DNA from: Flavobacterium daemonense
Lineage (GTDB): Bacteria > Bacteroidota > Bacteroidia > Flavobacteriales > Flavobacteriaceae
Direction of reading: 5' to 3'
Length of the DNA stretch: 64,000 nt
Assembly (NCBI RefSeq): GCF_007341385.1
Contig: NZ_VJYD01000007.1
Location: 1-64,000 of the forward strand
Positions 7,457-16,797 of this stretch are shown one piece after another. The position numbers and the translations under genes are program-made. The stretch's first letter is position 1. Every line of letters begins with the position of its first letter. The notes below the pieces were generated by a model. That model made no database searches and was not told the origin of the DNA. It saw only the letters and a program-made list of their open reading frames with translations.

Positions 7457-9139
7457 TTAAAACTGGAAGTATATGAACGGTTGCGAACCTGCAACAGCTG
7501 TTGCGTAAACAATCCAGTAAACGAAACCTAGAATTATTGCTTTTACTAATATTGGTGTTTTATCAAAAACAGATTTCATTCCGTTTGTGAAGGTTTCAGG
7601 CAAGAAATGCCAAACGTAACCAAACAACATTAATCCGAAAACATTTTTGTAGCCAATGATAATTGTTTTCCAAAGTTCTGGTTCGAAAGTTAATTGTCCA
7701 ATATTATTGATTACTTGCAATGCTGTTTCGAAATCTCTTGCACGGAAAAATATCCAGCAGAAAACCACAAAATGAAATGTGATTACAATTGAAAAGAATC
7801 TCCACAAGAAATTAGTTTTTTTTTCTTTTTTAGAAGGGAAAATTTCGACAAATATTTTATGAATTGCCAAAGCTAATCCGTGTAAAGCTCCCCAAACAAT
7901 AAATTGCGCTCCTGCTCCGTGCCATAATCCACCCAATAGCATTGTGGTGAATAAATTCAAATTAGTTACCAAAGTCTGTTTCTTTTTGCTCGAAAGCAGA
8001 AAAGACAAACAGAAAAGCAAAATGGAAACCGATGCAACAATCAATGGAATTACACTGGTGTTATAACTCGTAATTCCCCAAAGCAATAATCCGAAGAAAA
8101 ATAAACTTGGAAATAAATATCCGGCGAAAGAACCTTCGCGGTTTCCTCCCATTGAAATATACAAGAAATCTTTTAGCCAAGTTGAAAGCGAAATGTGCCA
8201 TCTTCTCCAGAAATCTGTAATCGAAGTTGATTTATATGGTGTTCTAAAATTGACTGGTAATTTGAATCCAAGTAATAATGCAATACCAATTGCCATATCA
8301 GAGTATCCAGAGAAATCACAATAAATCTGGATTGCATAACCATATGACGCCATTAAATTCTCGAAAGAAGTATAACTCATTGGCGTATCAAAAACACGAT
8401 CAACAAAATTTATTGATATATAATTTGAAATTACCGTTTTCTTGATCAATCCGCCAATGATCAAAAATAGCGCATAGTTTACATCGGCTCTAGTTAGATT
8501 TAATTTTTGATAAATCTGCGGAAGAAAATCTTTTGCGCGAACAATTGGCCCGGCAACCAACTGCGGGAAAAATGAAACGAAAAACAAATATTCGATGTAG
8601 TTTTTTGTAGGCTTAATTTCTTCTCTATAAATTTCAATAATATAACTCATCGATTGGAACGTATAAAACGAAATTCCCACAGGAAGAAAAACATCATGAA
8701 GTGCATAATTGCCATGAAACATATCATTGAAAGTCACGATCATAAAATTCATGTACTTGAAATAACCAAGCAAACCTAAATTCAAGATGACACTGATTAC
8801 AAGATATATTTTCTTGGTACTATCTTTTGTTGCTCTGTAAATAATCTGGCTCAAACCATAATCTACAACCGATGAAAGCAACAAAAGCAAAAAGTAAATA
8901 CCGCTCGACTTGTAGTAAAAGAAAAGCGAAAAGAGAATAACATAAGTTAATCTCAAATAAAATGTTTTACGCAAAAAGGCATATACAAAATAAAAAACCA
9001 GAAATAATCCGAGGAATAAACCCGTATTAAATAATAATTTTTCGTCTGGATTATAAACAAACCAGCTTTTAACTTGTTCTATTGTAATTGCACCAAAATT
9101 TTGGATGAACCAATCATTAATGCTATCTATTGTTATCAA
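7457..9139 (-). CDS. MBOAT-family membrane O-acyltransferase (AlgI/PatA-like)
   Basis: This 560-residue protein has about 12 membrane spans and carries the MBOAT hallmarks: YSDMAIGIALLLGF, the WRRWHISLSTWLKD loop (His315) and GLWHGAGAQF with the catalytic His407. The family moves acyl groups (usually acetyl) across the membrane onto an envelope glycan through an SGNH partner, as in AlgI/AlgX or PatA/PatB. It is the last of three tightly packed genes, one base after the LysM-SGNH gene. The glycan acceptor is not shown by the sequence; the neighbour's LysM points to peptidoglycan. Confidence 0.93.
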   Translation of the reverse strand: MITIDSINDWFIQNFGAITIEQVKSWFVYNPDEKLLFNTGLFLGLFLVFYFVYAFLRKTFYLRLTYVILFSLFFYYKSSGIYFLLLLLSSVVDYGLSQIIYRATKDSTKKIYLVISVILNLGLLGYFKYMNFMIVTFNDMFHGNYALHDVFLPVGISFYTFQSMSYIIEIYREEIKPTKNYIEYLFFVSFFPQLVAGPIVRAKDFLPQIYQKLNLTRADVNYALFLIIGGLIKKTVISNYISINFVDRVFDTPMSYTSFENLMASYGYAIQIYCDFSGYSDMAIGIALLLGFKLPVNFRTPYKSTSITDFWRRWHISLSTWLKDFLYISMGGNREGSFAGYLFPSLFFFGLLLWGITSYNTSVIPLIVASVSILLFCLSFLLSSKKKQTLVTNLNLFTTMLLGGLWHGAGAQFIVWGALHGLALAIHKIFVEIFPSKKEKKTNFLWRFFSIVITFHFVVFCWIFFRARDFETALQVINNIGQLTFEPELWKTIIIGYKNVFGLMLFGYVWHFLPETFTNGMKSVFDKTPILVKAIILGFVYWIVYATAVAGSQPFIYFQF

Positions 9140-9140
9140 T

Positions 9141-10559
9141 TTAATTCTTTGATTTAAAATTATCGTATGCTTTTAATACTGCCTGCGCAAACAAATCGCC
9201 TTGTTTTTCATATCCTTTTTTAGAATAATGAACCCAGTCTGGACCAATTATTTTCTGCGTTTTTAATTTTCGTATTCCGTCCATTCCTCCAAACTCATCG
9301 TATAAATCCCAAACGGCAAAACCGTCTTTTTGTGCGATTTCCAAAATTTCTTTTGTATAATCTCTTATATAAGTGTTCGGCTTTTTTCTTAATAAAGATG
9401 GTGGTGGCGTCGTTACAATTATTGGAACATTTATATTTTGAGCTTTTATATTGCTTATAAATTCTCTCAAATGCTTAATATAACCTTCGACTTCCAGATG
9501 GTCGTAGCTTTCGTTTGTCCCTAGTGAAAAAACCAATAAATCTGGATGTACGGCTTTCAGTTGTTCAAAAAACAAAGGATATTTATTGTAATCTGAATAT
9601 TTTGCACCGTTTACACCAATATTACTATAGAGTATTCCATGTGCATCTTTTTCTAAAACAATTCCGTTCAATTCGTATTTTGATGTCTCTTTATTCGGAA
9701 TCAAATAAATTTTTTCTAAAGCTTTATCGGAATTATAATAATGAGAAAAAGAATCAGCTTCTAAATTCAACGGAACAAATTCTGAACTTTTAATTATTTT
9801 TTCTTTGGTCTCGTTTGTCGGAATTTTCAAAGTTCGACCTGCGCGGATATTGTTTGATTTTAATCCGTTCGCTTTTTTAATCTCTGCAACCGAAATATTG
9901 TATTTATCAGCAATTGTCGAAATTGCTTCTCCTTTTTTAATTTTATGTGTGATTACTTTTTTCTCTGAAGATTGAATCAAATTGACTTGAGATGAAGTTG
10001 CCAAATCAAACATATGCTGATTTTGAGGCGTAATAATTTTGATCGTATTAAATTTATACGCCATATCCTTTACACGCAGTTCGACAGCAAAACCGCCGTT
10101 GTCACGCCAAAGTCCGATACCACTTAAACCAACAGGAGCATTTTTTGTTGGAAGAATATTTCGATAACTTTCCCAAGATCTATTCGAATAAAAGCGCTCA
10201 TTATAAGATCCATTTGTTTTAGCCAGCTGATACGGAAAAACCAAACCTCGACCGGCGTTCCCAAATTGCTGTTGCAGTTTTTTACGCACTTCATTGGTCA
10301 TTAAATCGCCTTGAATATGCGAATCCCCAATATGAACAATATTTATTTTCTGATTGCTTTCGTTTTCATTTTTCTTTAATTTTTCAAAAAAATCATTTAA
10401 TGCTTTTGCATTATAAATTTGATCATCAGCAACCGCATCGGTCGTTATGGAATCGACTTTGTGAATCATATTTTTTGTTGTTGGAAGTGAATCTGTTTTT
10501 TGCGTCTTATCATTTGCAGAGAAAAAAAGACAACAGAAAATAATAATCAGTTTATTCAT
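9141..10559 (-). CDS. SGNH/GDSL esterase-fold protein with an inserted LysM domain
   Basis: The N-terminus is hydrophobic (LIIIFCCLFF), consistent with export. The SGNH blocks are split: block I GDSH at 78-81 (Ser80), block III GTNE at 347-350, and block V DWVH at 441-444 with the Asp-His pair. Between blocks I and III lies a LysM motif at about 204-248 (ITHKIKKGEAISTIADKYNI, then GRTLKIP), encoded by 9816-9950. SGNH proteins beside MBOAT genes act as the periplasmic acyl-transfer enzyme. LysM binds N-acetylglucosamine-containing glycans such as peptidoglycan, so the glycan target may be the cell wall. It overlaps the upstream gene by 8 bases. Confidence 0.9.
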   Translation of the reverse strand: MNKLIIIFCCLFFSANDKTQKTDSLPTTKNMIHKVDSITTDAVADDQIYNAKALNDFFEKLKKNENESNQKINIVHIGDSHIQGDLMTNEVRKKLQQQFGNAGRGLVFPYQLAKTNGSYNERFYSNRSWESYRNILPTKNAPVGLSGIGLWRDNGGFAVELRVKDMAYKFNTIKIITPQNQHMFDLATSSQVNLIQSSEKKVITHKIKKGEAISTIADKYNISVAEIKKANGLKSNNIRAGRTLKIPTNETKEKIIKSSEFVPLNLEADSFSHYYNSDKALEKIYLIPNKETSKYELNGIVLEKDAHGILYSNIGVNGAKYSDYNKYPLFFEQLKAVHPDLLVFSLGTNESYDHLEVEGYIKHLREFISNIKAQNINVPIIVTTPPPSLLRKKPNTYIRDYTKEILEIAQKDGFAVWDLYDEFGGMDGIRKLKTQKIIGPDWVHYSKKGYEKQGDLFAQAVLKAYDNFKSKN

Positions 10560-12033
10560 TTACACTATCTTTTTTAACAGAGGTAGAATCTGTCTTGGTT
10601 TTTCGAGCTGCTTTTTGCTGATTCGAAACAGCTTCACGTTTTTCACGTAATATTTTATATTCTTCGTAACCTTTATTTAATTGAGTATATAATAAATTTC
10701 CAATTGCTTTTGCGCCGCGCTGGTTAAAGTGCGTGTAATCTTTATTGGCTCTGGCCGGAGTTTCATCAACCCATTTCACCATCGATCCGTCGCCTCCCAT
10801 CAAAGTATATAAATTTACGAAACCAGATTCTGTGTCAAGCGCATATCTTTTTTGCGCTTTCATTAAAGGTACAACTGCTGAATCGGTTTTCATTTCCATA
10901 TCATATTTGGTCGATTTATCAGCCGTCGAGACAATTAAAATAGAAACACCTGGAAACGATTCTTTAATTTTATTCACGGTTTTTGTCATTCCTCTTTCGT
11001 ACCAATTATAATTTTTGGTTCCGTAATTCAACACGTTCGTTCCGTAATGCAGAATAATCAAATCGTATTTCAATGTATTGTTGAAACCTTGCATTACATT
11101 GGCATTAAAAGTCGAAATTGGCAATCCTGAATTTCCTCTTTGCGAGAAGTTGTCCACGTGAACACCAGTTCCGTTGTCAAAATTGAAACCGTAGATCGGA
11201 ATCGAATCTGCATTTACGAAGTTAGCTTTAAAAGCTTTCAAATGTCCTGAACTTACTTTTAAAGTATTAACCAAGTTACTCGGATTCAGATTTTTCTTCA
11301 AAGTATCTTTTCCAATAATAAAATTCACTTTCCCTTTTTTAGATGCTCTTCCATAAAACAAAGTTGGATTATCTAAAGTAGTTGAATATTTATTTGTTCC
11401 GGCTTCATACTGCACCCAAGTTGAGTTTGTATTATCATTGGCAAAAAACACGTGTCCGTTTACTCCAAAAGGGCTTGAAGGTTTTTTTACATTTAAGTAC
11501 GATTGTGTTTTCCAATTTTTAGAATACGTAGATTTTACCGAACCGCGCGATGCCGCCGACTCAGAAGTTATCGGAACAAAACCAACTCCGTTTCCTCCAA
11601 AACGTTCTTGATAATTGCTTCTTACATCCTGAACAATCAAATCACCATCGGTCATTGAATCGCCGTAATATGCAATTCTCACATTCGATTCGGGATTTTT
11701 TTCTAATTGGTACAGCTTTTCATAAAAAGAAATCAGGTATTGATATCCTTTGTAATTATCAAAAGTTTCAGATGGAAATTCAATTCCTTCAATATTTTCA
11801 TAAACGATTTCTTCTTTTCCTTGAGCGTCTTCAACTGCTTCAATGCTGTCATTATCTGTCAATGAATCTTTAGCAACGGCTTCTAAAAGCAGACTGTCGA
11901 TTAGTACGTTTTTAGAATTTATTTTGCTTTCAGAAAAAATCTTATTGGGCAAAACCTGCTTGAATCCAATAAAAGCAACGAATGCTAATGCAATAATGGC
12001 GAAAGACTGAAAAAAATATGATTTTGTATTCAC
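10552..12033 (-). CDS. Second SGNH/GDSL-type exported protein of the acylation operon
   Basis: The 493-residue protein has an N-terminal membrane anchor or signal (FAIIALAFVAFIGF, about 10-24). A low-complexity acidic linker (45-85) follows, then an SGNH domain: GDSM at 124-127 (Ser126), HYGTN at 327-331, and DYTH at 430-433 near the C-terminus. A basic, Lys/Ser/Thr-rich tail ends the protein. The layout parallels the LysM-bearing neighbour, but a beta-rich segment at about 190-290 takes the place of the LysM. It is the first gene of the operon. Two paralogous SGNH proteins with one MBOAT could act in sequence or on different sites. Confidence 0.87.
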   Translation of the reverse strand: MNTKSYFFQSFAIIALAFVAFIGFKQVLPNKIFSESKINSKNVLIDSLLLEAVAKDSLTDNDSIEAVEDAQGKEEIVYENIEGIEFPSETFDNYKGYQYLISFYEKLYQLEKNPESNVRIAYYGDSMTDGDLIVQDVRSNYQERFGGNGVGFVPITSESAASRGSVKSTYSKNWKTQSYLNVKKPSSPFGVNGHVFFANDNTNSTWVQYEAGTNKYSTTLDNPTLFYGRASKKGKVNFIIGKDTLKKNLNPSNLVNTLKVSSGHLKAFKANFVNADSIPIYGFNFDNGTGVHVDNFSQRGNSGLPISTFNANVMQGFNNTLKYDLIILHYGTNVLNYGTKNYNWYERGMTKTVNKIKESFPGVSILIVSTADKSTKYDMEMKTDSAVVPLMKAQKRYALDTESGFVNLYTLMGGDGSMVKWVDETPARANKDYTHFNQRGAKAIGNLLYTQLNKGYEEYKILREKREAVSNQQKAARKTKTDSTSVKKDSVNE

Positions 12034-12173
12034 TTGTAATTTTAAGTTTTGAAGTATGAATTACCAAAATTAAATTATACGAAATTTCTGCTAATTCTTT
12101 TAAAAAAAATATGTGCAAAGATAAGATTAAACCTTTACTAAAAATTGTTTTTATAAATAAAGTAAAAACAAAA

Positions 12174-12203
12174 AAAGAGGTCAGACGAATCTAACCTCTT
12201 TAT
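12174..12203 (-). terminator. Terminator of the TonB receptor/HmuY operon
   Basis: AAAGAGGT (12174-12181) pairs with ACCTCTTT (12194-12201), extended by AGA/TCT. On the minus strand it is followed by a T-rich tract. It lies about 110 bases past the HmuY stop. Confidence 0.75.
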
Positions 12204-12313
12204 CAAAAAAAAAATAAAAAAACAAAGCTAATGATTAACTAAATATCGATACGTATACATCGTAAGTTAAAATGAGATAATCTTTATAATATTTTAATTT
12301 TTTAAATGTTAAA

Positions 12314-13408
12314 TTATTTTAAGATTGCGTATTCTAAAACAGTATTACCTCTAACTCCAGCATCATTTGTCAAAGAAAGGAATTTAACTTTATAGTAATT
12401 TCCAGCTGCATCTTTTACAACATAAAAACGATCTGTTCTGATACTTGGCAATGAAGTTGGTCCACCACCATTTCTCCAACTAGCTCCAATTACTCTTTGA
12501 TCTGTTGCAGAAACAGTAAAGTTTGCTTCAACTACATCTGCTTTTGCAAAAGCCTCATAAGTTTTAACAGAAGTTAATACTTGGTAAACTTGTGTTCCGC
12601 CTTTTACATTAGTTGTAATAAAATCTGAATAACCATAAGTAACTTCAATTGGCTTATTATCAGCATCCACAGATGGAATATAATTTGTAAATGTTGTGAA
12701 ATTTAAATCCCATTTTGCTTTTTCTGGCTCAACCGAAACTGTACTTCCTGTAGTTAAACTAAAAAAAGAAAAATTATAAGCAGCATCTTTGGCAATAGTT
12801 TTTTCAGTAAAAGTTGTCGAAGTTAAATCAGCATATTGAATTTTATAACCATTTCCGCTTCTTAAAATTCTAACTTTTTTCCATCCTCTTGCATCGCCAT
12901 CAACACTAACAGACCCTACTGCTGGCTGAGTAGTAGAAACAGTTAATCCTAAATTTACTAAGTAAACTTTGTTATCAGCATCTGTAGCAGAGATTTCAGC
13001 AATTGCAGTTCCGATTCCAGCACCAGCACCAGCTAAAACTCCTGTTGGATTATCCACAAATCCATTGTTAGAAAGTGTAGTACCACCTCCCACTGCAACG
13101 TTTGCATCAGCTGTCTGAGACAAAGTAATATCTGAAGTAGCAAGTTTTTTTACTGCCATTTTAAGAGAACCGTTTATGATTACTCTAAAATCTGAACCCG
13201 TTGAGAAACCAAAATCCCAAGCCGTTCTGTTTACAGATTTAGAATCTTCACTACTTAAATCTAGATAAACTTGATTTGGCTCGTTTGGCCCGCCAATTGC
13301 TGGTTTTAAAGTTGCTCCAACAGTAGGAACTTCTACTGGAGTATTATCGTCACTTGAACACGAAGCCAGTGATAGAAGAGCGATTGATAAAAATAATAAC
13401 TTTTTCAT
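12314..13408 (-). CDS. HmuY-family haem-binding lipoprotein
   Basis: A lipoprotein signal (LLSLASCSS, Cys17) is followed by an acidic DDNTP linker. The body resembles the HmuY family: an early VYLDLSSEDSKSV, NRTAWDFGFSTGSDFRV segment, and later WDLNFTTFTNYIP and a C-terminal YYKVKFLSLTNDAG. HmuY proteins are surface lipoproteins that capture haem and pass it to a TonB-dependent receptor. The receptor gene lies 12 bases upstream in the same operon, which supports the call. At 364 residues it is longer than the Porphyromonas HmuY, with an apparent internal duplication of the WDFGF/WDLNF element. Confidence 0.85.
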   Translation of the reverse strand: MKKLLFLSIALLSLASCSSDDNTPVEVPTVGATLKPAIGGPNEPNQVYLDLSSEDSKSVNRTAWDFGFSTGSDFRVIINGSLKMAVKKLATSDITLSQTADANVAVGGGTTLSNNGFVDNPTGVLAGAGAGIGTAIAEISATDADNKVYLVNLGLTVSTTQPAVGSVSVDGDARGWKKVRILRSGNGYKIQYADLTSTTFTEKTIAKDAAYNFSFFSLTTGSTVSVEPEKAKWDLNFTTFTNYIPSVDADNKPIEVTYGYSDFITTNVKGGTQVYQVLTSVKTYEAFAKADVVEANFTVSATDQRVIGASWRNGGGPTSLPSIRTDRFYVVKDAAGNYYKVKFLSLTNDAGVRGNTVLEYAILK

Positions 13409-13420
13409 GGTATTTATATA

Positions 13421-15535
13421 TTAAAGATTAAGATTATACGCTAATTTCAAAAAGTAAGAACGCCCGTAAGCAAGCATTACCTCGCCTGGCCCTGCATGTC
13501 CAGCAGCACTTGCAGTTCCTGTTTGTCTTACATTAGTCACATCAAGAACATTTCTTGCTCCCACTGTAACTTCAAAATGATCTTTGAAGAAATTTTGTCG
13601 AACAGTAAGATCAAGCCAATTGCTTGGATCAACTTCAGATAAAATATAGGAAGAAGAACCTTGGATATATTGTCGAGTTTTACCGTTGTATTTATAATAT
13701 CCTGAAACAATTGTTTTCCATTTTGGAACGGTGTACGAAAAACTTGTGTTTAAATTGAAAGAGTAAAGAAATTGATCATCAGATGTAAATACCTGATTAT
13801 CTATTTTCTGAGAAATGCCAATTAATGCAGCACCGAAATTGAATGTGAAGTTGTCTTTTCGCAATTGATTCATAGTTGAGAAATTCCACATTCTGTATTT
13901 GCTGATATTGATGTACTGATATTCTGGATTTCCAGTATCTGGATTAAATCTTATTAATGCCATGTCAATTCGGTCATTAACATTCAGATAACTTCCTGCA
14001 AAAATGTTGGAAAGTTGCAAACCAGATGAAAACAGAGTCATTTTCTTAAGACTGGTTTCATAAGAAGTACTTGTTTCAGGAATCAAGTTTTCGTTTCCTG
14101 TAAAAAAGTGTCCGTCGAATATTTGTTTAGAATATAATTCATCAAAAGTTGGCGTTCTAAAAGAGTTACCATATGACCCGCGAAGTTCAATTCCTTTTTC
14201 AAATAAATATCTTAAACCCAAAGAAGAAGCATATTGATTTTTAAATTGAGACTGAGCAGAAAATCGTATTCCTGGTCGGATGGAAAATTTATGCGTTGCC
14301 ATAATTTCTGACGAAGCAAAAAAATCATAATTTTCAAGTGTTTTTTGAACTGGAGTAAAAATATTGTTTGCCTCTTGAACCAAGGAATAACCCTTATTGT
14401 TGACAAATTCATATCCTAATTGAAGATCGACGGTTTTATCTCTAAAGAAATTATTTAAAGTTCCTGTCGAATATAAAACTTCCATCGACTGATCTTTTAC
14501 AGTCGTATTATTTGCTTCTGTTTTACTTCCTAAATAGTATCTAAAACTCTCAACATCACGTTCTTGTTTTTGATGTGAAAGCGAAACATTATAATTTAAT
14601 TGAGAAAATAGTCTACCCGTTGCATTTAAATTATGAAAATATCTATCAGTAAAATATCTTTTATCATCGGCATAACGATACGACCCAAGAGTACTGTTAT
14701 AACCTGACTGAACAGTACTGTTATAATAATCTACATTTTCATCTAAAAACTCGAATTTATAGTAAAAACGGAAACTACCTTTCTGATATGCTATGGTTGC
14801 AGTACCGTTTAATTGATCTTTTGGAAGCCAACTATAACCACGTGTTCCATCATTCTCAGCATAATTTTCTCCGTTTTTGTCATTTAGGTATCCTTGAAAA
14901 TCATTACGATTGATTCCCGCCGATACAAACCAGTTTTTATCAAAAGTATGAGAAACTCTTAAAGATTGAATGTGACGTCCTTCATCAAAAAGAGAATATT
15001 CATTATTAACCGTTTCCTCTTGAACTGATGCATTGATTCCCCATTTATATTTTGAGGATTTTTTCGTAATGATGTTTAAAACACCACTTACGGCATTTGC
15101 GCCATAAGTTACACCCATTGACCCTTCGACAATTTCAACATGATCAACATCATTCAGGTTAATTTGTGACAAATCGATATTATTCCCAAGACCAGCTTCA
15201 TTAACTAATGGCACATTATCAACCAAAATTTTAAAATACTGCGCACCTAAACCAAATAAAGAAACTGTAGAACGACCACTTGTCCCACTTGGAGTTACTG
15301 TAATATTTAAATATTGATTTAAAATATCGGCCAAATTGTTTGCTGCCAAATTTTGAATATCCTGATTTGAAATCACACGAACATTAAAAACAGATTTTTT
15401 TATGGATTGTGGCTCGAACTGTCCTGTTACAACAACTTCCGAAAGTTTTTCTTTGGAAGCTATACTATCTTTTTGCTGAGCAAAAGAATAAGTGCAAAAT
15501 AGAAGTCCAGCAAAAAGGGTAATTTTAATTTTCAT
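13421..15535 (-). CDS. TonB-dependent outer-membrane receptor, probably for haem (HmuR-like)
   Basis: Signal peptide (1-19, ending SFAQQ), a TonB-box-like LSEVVVTGQ, a plug domain with LADILNQYLNITV and VDHVEIVEGSMGVTYGANAV, and a long beta-barrel ending in aromatic YFLKLAYNLNL, as outer-membrane barrels do. At 704 residues it is a full-length receptor without the SusC-type carboxypeptidase-like N-terminal domain. Pairing with an HmuY-type lipoprotein suggests haem as ligand. It is read from a promoter region shared with the divergent DUF6607-type gene, where a Fur-box-like dyad lies. Confidence 0.9.
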   Translation of the reverse strand: MKIKITLFAGLLFCTYSFAQQKDSIASKEKLSEVVVTGQFEPQSIKKSVFNVRVISNQDIQNLAANNLADILNQYLNITVTPSGTSGRSTVSLFGLGAQYFKILVDNVPLVNEAGLGNNIDLSQINLNDVDHVEIVEGSMGVTYGANAVSGVLNIITKKSSKYKWGINASVQEETVNNEYSLFDEGRHIQSLRVSHTFDKNWFVSAGINRNDFQGYLNDKNGENYAENDGTRGYSWLPKDQLNGTATIAYQKGSFRFYYKFEFLDENVDYYNSTVQSGYNSTLGSYRYADDKRYFTDRYFHNLNATGRLFSQLNYNVSLSHQKQERDVESFRYYLGSKTEANNTTVKDQSMEVLYSTGTLNNFFRDKTVDLQLGYEFVNNKGYSLVQEANNIFTPVQKTLENYDFFASSEIMATHKFSIRPGIRFSAQSQFKNQYASSLGLRYLFEKGIELRGSYGNSFRTPTFDELYSKQIFDGHFFTGNENLIPETSTSYETSLKKMTLFSSGLQLSNIFAGSYLNVNDRIDMALIRFNPDTGNPEYQYINISKYRMWNFSTMNQLRKDNFTFNFGAALIGISQKIDNQVFTSDDQFLYSFNLNTSFSYTVPKWKTIVSGYYKYNGKTRQYIQGSSSYILSEVDPSNWLDLTVRQNFFKDHFEVTVGARNVLDVTNVRQTGTASAAGHAGPGEVMLAYGRSYFLKLAYNLNL

Positions 15536-15580
15536 TATTTTTATTCAGTCTTAATAATGACGCAAATATATAAACTATTT

Positions 15581-15597
15581 TTATTTGTTCTAAATAA
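15581..15597. promoter_or_regulatory. Candidate Fur box between divergent haem genes
   Basis: TTATTTGTTCTAAATAA is a 17-base dyad (TTATTT-N5-AAATAA). It overlaps the -33 element of the rightward promoter and lies upstream of the leftward receptor gene. TCTAAATAA-type half-sites are what one expects of Fur boxes in Bacteroidota. The assignment rests on sequence resemblance and haem-uptake context. Confidence 0.55.
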
Positions 15598-15613
15598 ATT
15601 ATATATATATTTG
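15584..15613 (+). promoter_or_regulatory. Bacteroidota-type promoter of the DUF6607-type gene
   Basis: TTTG at 15584-15587, an 18-base spacer, and TATATTTG at 15606-15613 match TTTG-N17..20-TAnnTTTG. The start codon follows 29 bases later. A TATATTTG-like element also faces left near 15563-15570 for the receptor operon. Confidence 0.6.
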
Positions 15614-15641
15614 CAAAAATTTAAAAACAAAATAATAAGTT

Positions 15642-16547
15642 ATGATTACAAAAAGCCTCTATTTAACGGCCGTAATGGCTTTGACTTGCGCACTTGGCTT
15701 CAGTCAGGACAAAAAACAGCAAGACATCAAATCAATAAAATCGATGTGTGGTTGCTACGAAGTAAAATTCAACTTCACCGAAACTTTTTCATACCCAAAA
15801 GATTCTCTTACTTATAAGCCATCAGAAACTAAACACGAATCTGCTTTAGAATGGGTTCAATTATTAGATGATACTCCTAACAAAATTGTAATGCAGCATT
15901 TATTGATTGTGAGCGACGATATGATTATCAAACACTGGAGACAAGATTGGTTGTATGAAAACACAGATTTGTATTCGTTTGACAAAGGAACTTCTTGGAA
16001 GTATAAAAAATTAGACAAAAAAGCCGTTAAAGGGCAATGGACTCAGAAAGTATATCAAGTAGATGACAGCCCAAGATATGAAGGATCATCAACTTGGGTA
16101 CATGTTGACGGACAAGATTACTGGTCAAATGTTGCTGATGCTCCGCTACCAAGAAGAGAGCAGACAAAACGTAACGACTATAATGTTTTAAAAAGAAGAA
16201 ACATTCATGAAATTACGGCTACAGGATGGAATCACGAACAGGATAACGATAAATTAATTAGAGATGACAGCGGAAAAGATGTTCTTTTAGCTCAAGAAAA
16301 AGGATTTGACGTTTATACAAAAGTCCCAGATTCTAAATGCGCTGCAGCTCAAAAATGGTGGGCAACTAATAAAGATCTTTGGCAAAACGTTCGTAACAAA
16401 TGGCAAGTTCTTTTTGACAGAAAGCAAGACTTAAACTTAGAAGCAAAAGTGGATCGCAAAGCTTTATATTCTCTTTTATTTGACTTAAAACCAGATGCAA
16501 CAAAAGCAGAATCTGACGCTATTATTGACAAGTTCGTTAAAAAATAA
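15642..16547 (+). CDS. DUF6607-type exported protein beside the haem operon
   Basis: A signal peptide (1-21, ending LGFSQ) precedes a 280-residue mature protein with no membrane spans. Notable segments: IKSMCGCYEVKFNFTETFSY, HWRQDWLYENTDLYSFDKG, GQDYWSNVADAPLPRRE and a lysine-rich C-terminus. This resembles the DUF6607 family (tentative recognition), of unknown function, often found near haem or TonB receptor genes. It is divergent from the receptor/HmuY operon and shares the region with the Fur-like box, so it is probably iron-regulated. A role in haem handling is inference; the two cysteines of MCGC are candidates for ligands or a disulfide. Confidence 0.75.
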   Translation: MITKSLYLTAVMALTCALGFSQDKKQQDIKSIKSMCGCYEVKFNFTETFSYPKDSLTYKPSETKHESALEWVQLLDDTPNKIVMQHLLIVSDDMIIKHWRQDWLYENTDLYSFDKGTSWKYKKLDKKAVKGQWTQKVYQVDDSPRYEGSSTWVHVDGQDYWSNVADAPLPRREQTKRNDYNVLKRRNIHEITATGWNHEQDNDKLIRDDSGKDVLLAQEKGFDVYTKVPDSKCAAAQKWWATNKDLWQNVRNKWQVLFDRKQDLNLEAKVDRKALYSLLFDLKPDATKAESDAIIDKFVKK

Positions 16548-16566
16548 AATTGTTTATGTTAGTTAT

Positions 16567-16604
16567 AAAAAAAGCCGGTAAATTAATTTTACCGGCTTTT
16601 TTTT
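16567..16604 (+). terminator. Terminator of the DUF6607-type gene
   Basis: AAAGCCGGTAAA and TTTACCGGCTTT pair around a 5-base loop and are followed by eight T residues in total. It starts 20 bases past the stop codon. Confidence 0.9.
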
Positions 16605-16722
16605 ATCGAGAAAGTCTAAAAGTAATTAAGTTTTTTTAATGATTTTTACTAAAAGTTTACTAATTCATAATAGTTAAAAAAAAATACAAAACGGCACTTT
16701 TAAATTTCAACCACGATTATTT

Positions 16723-16767
16723 CAAACAAAAATACTTTACAAACAAAAATACTTTACAAACAAAAAT
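16723..16767. repeat. Tandem repeat, 17-base unit, 2.6 copies
   Basis: CAAACAAAAATACTTTA is repeated exactly at 16723-16739 and 16740-16756, and a partial copy follows at 16757-16767. It lies in the convergent gap 16548-16854, which otherwise holds only the two terminators. Confidence 0.85.
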
Positions 16768-16797
16768 TAGTAAGGCACAATAAGTCCAAAAAACATC

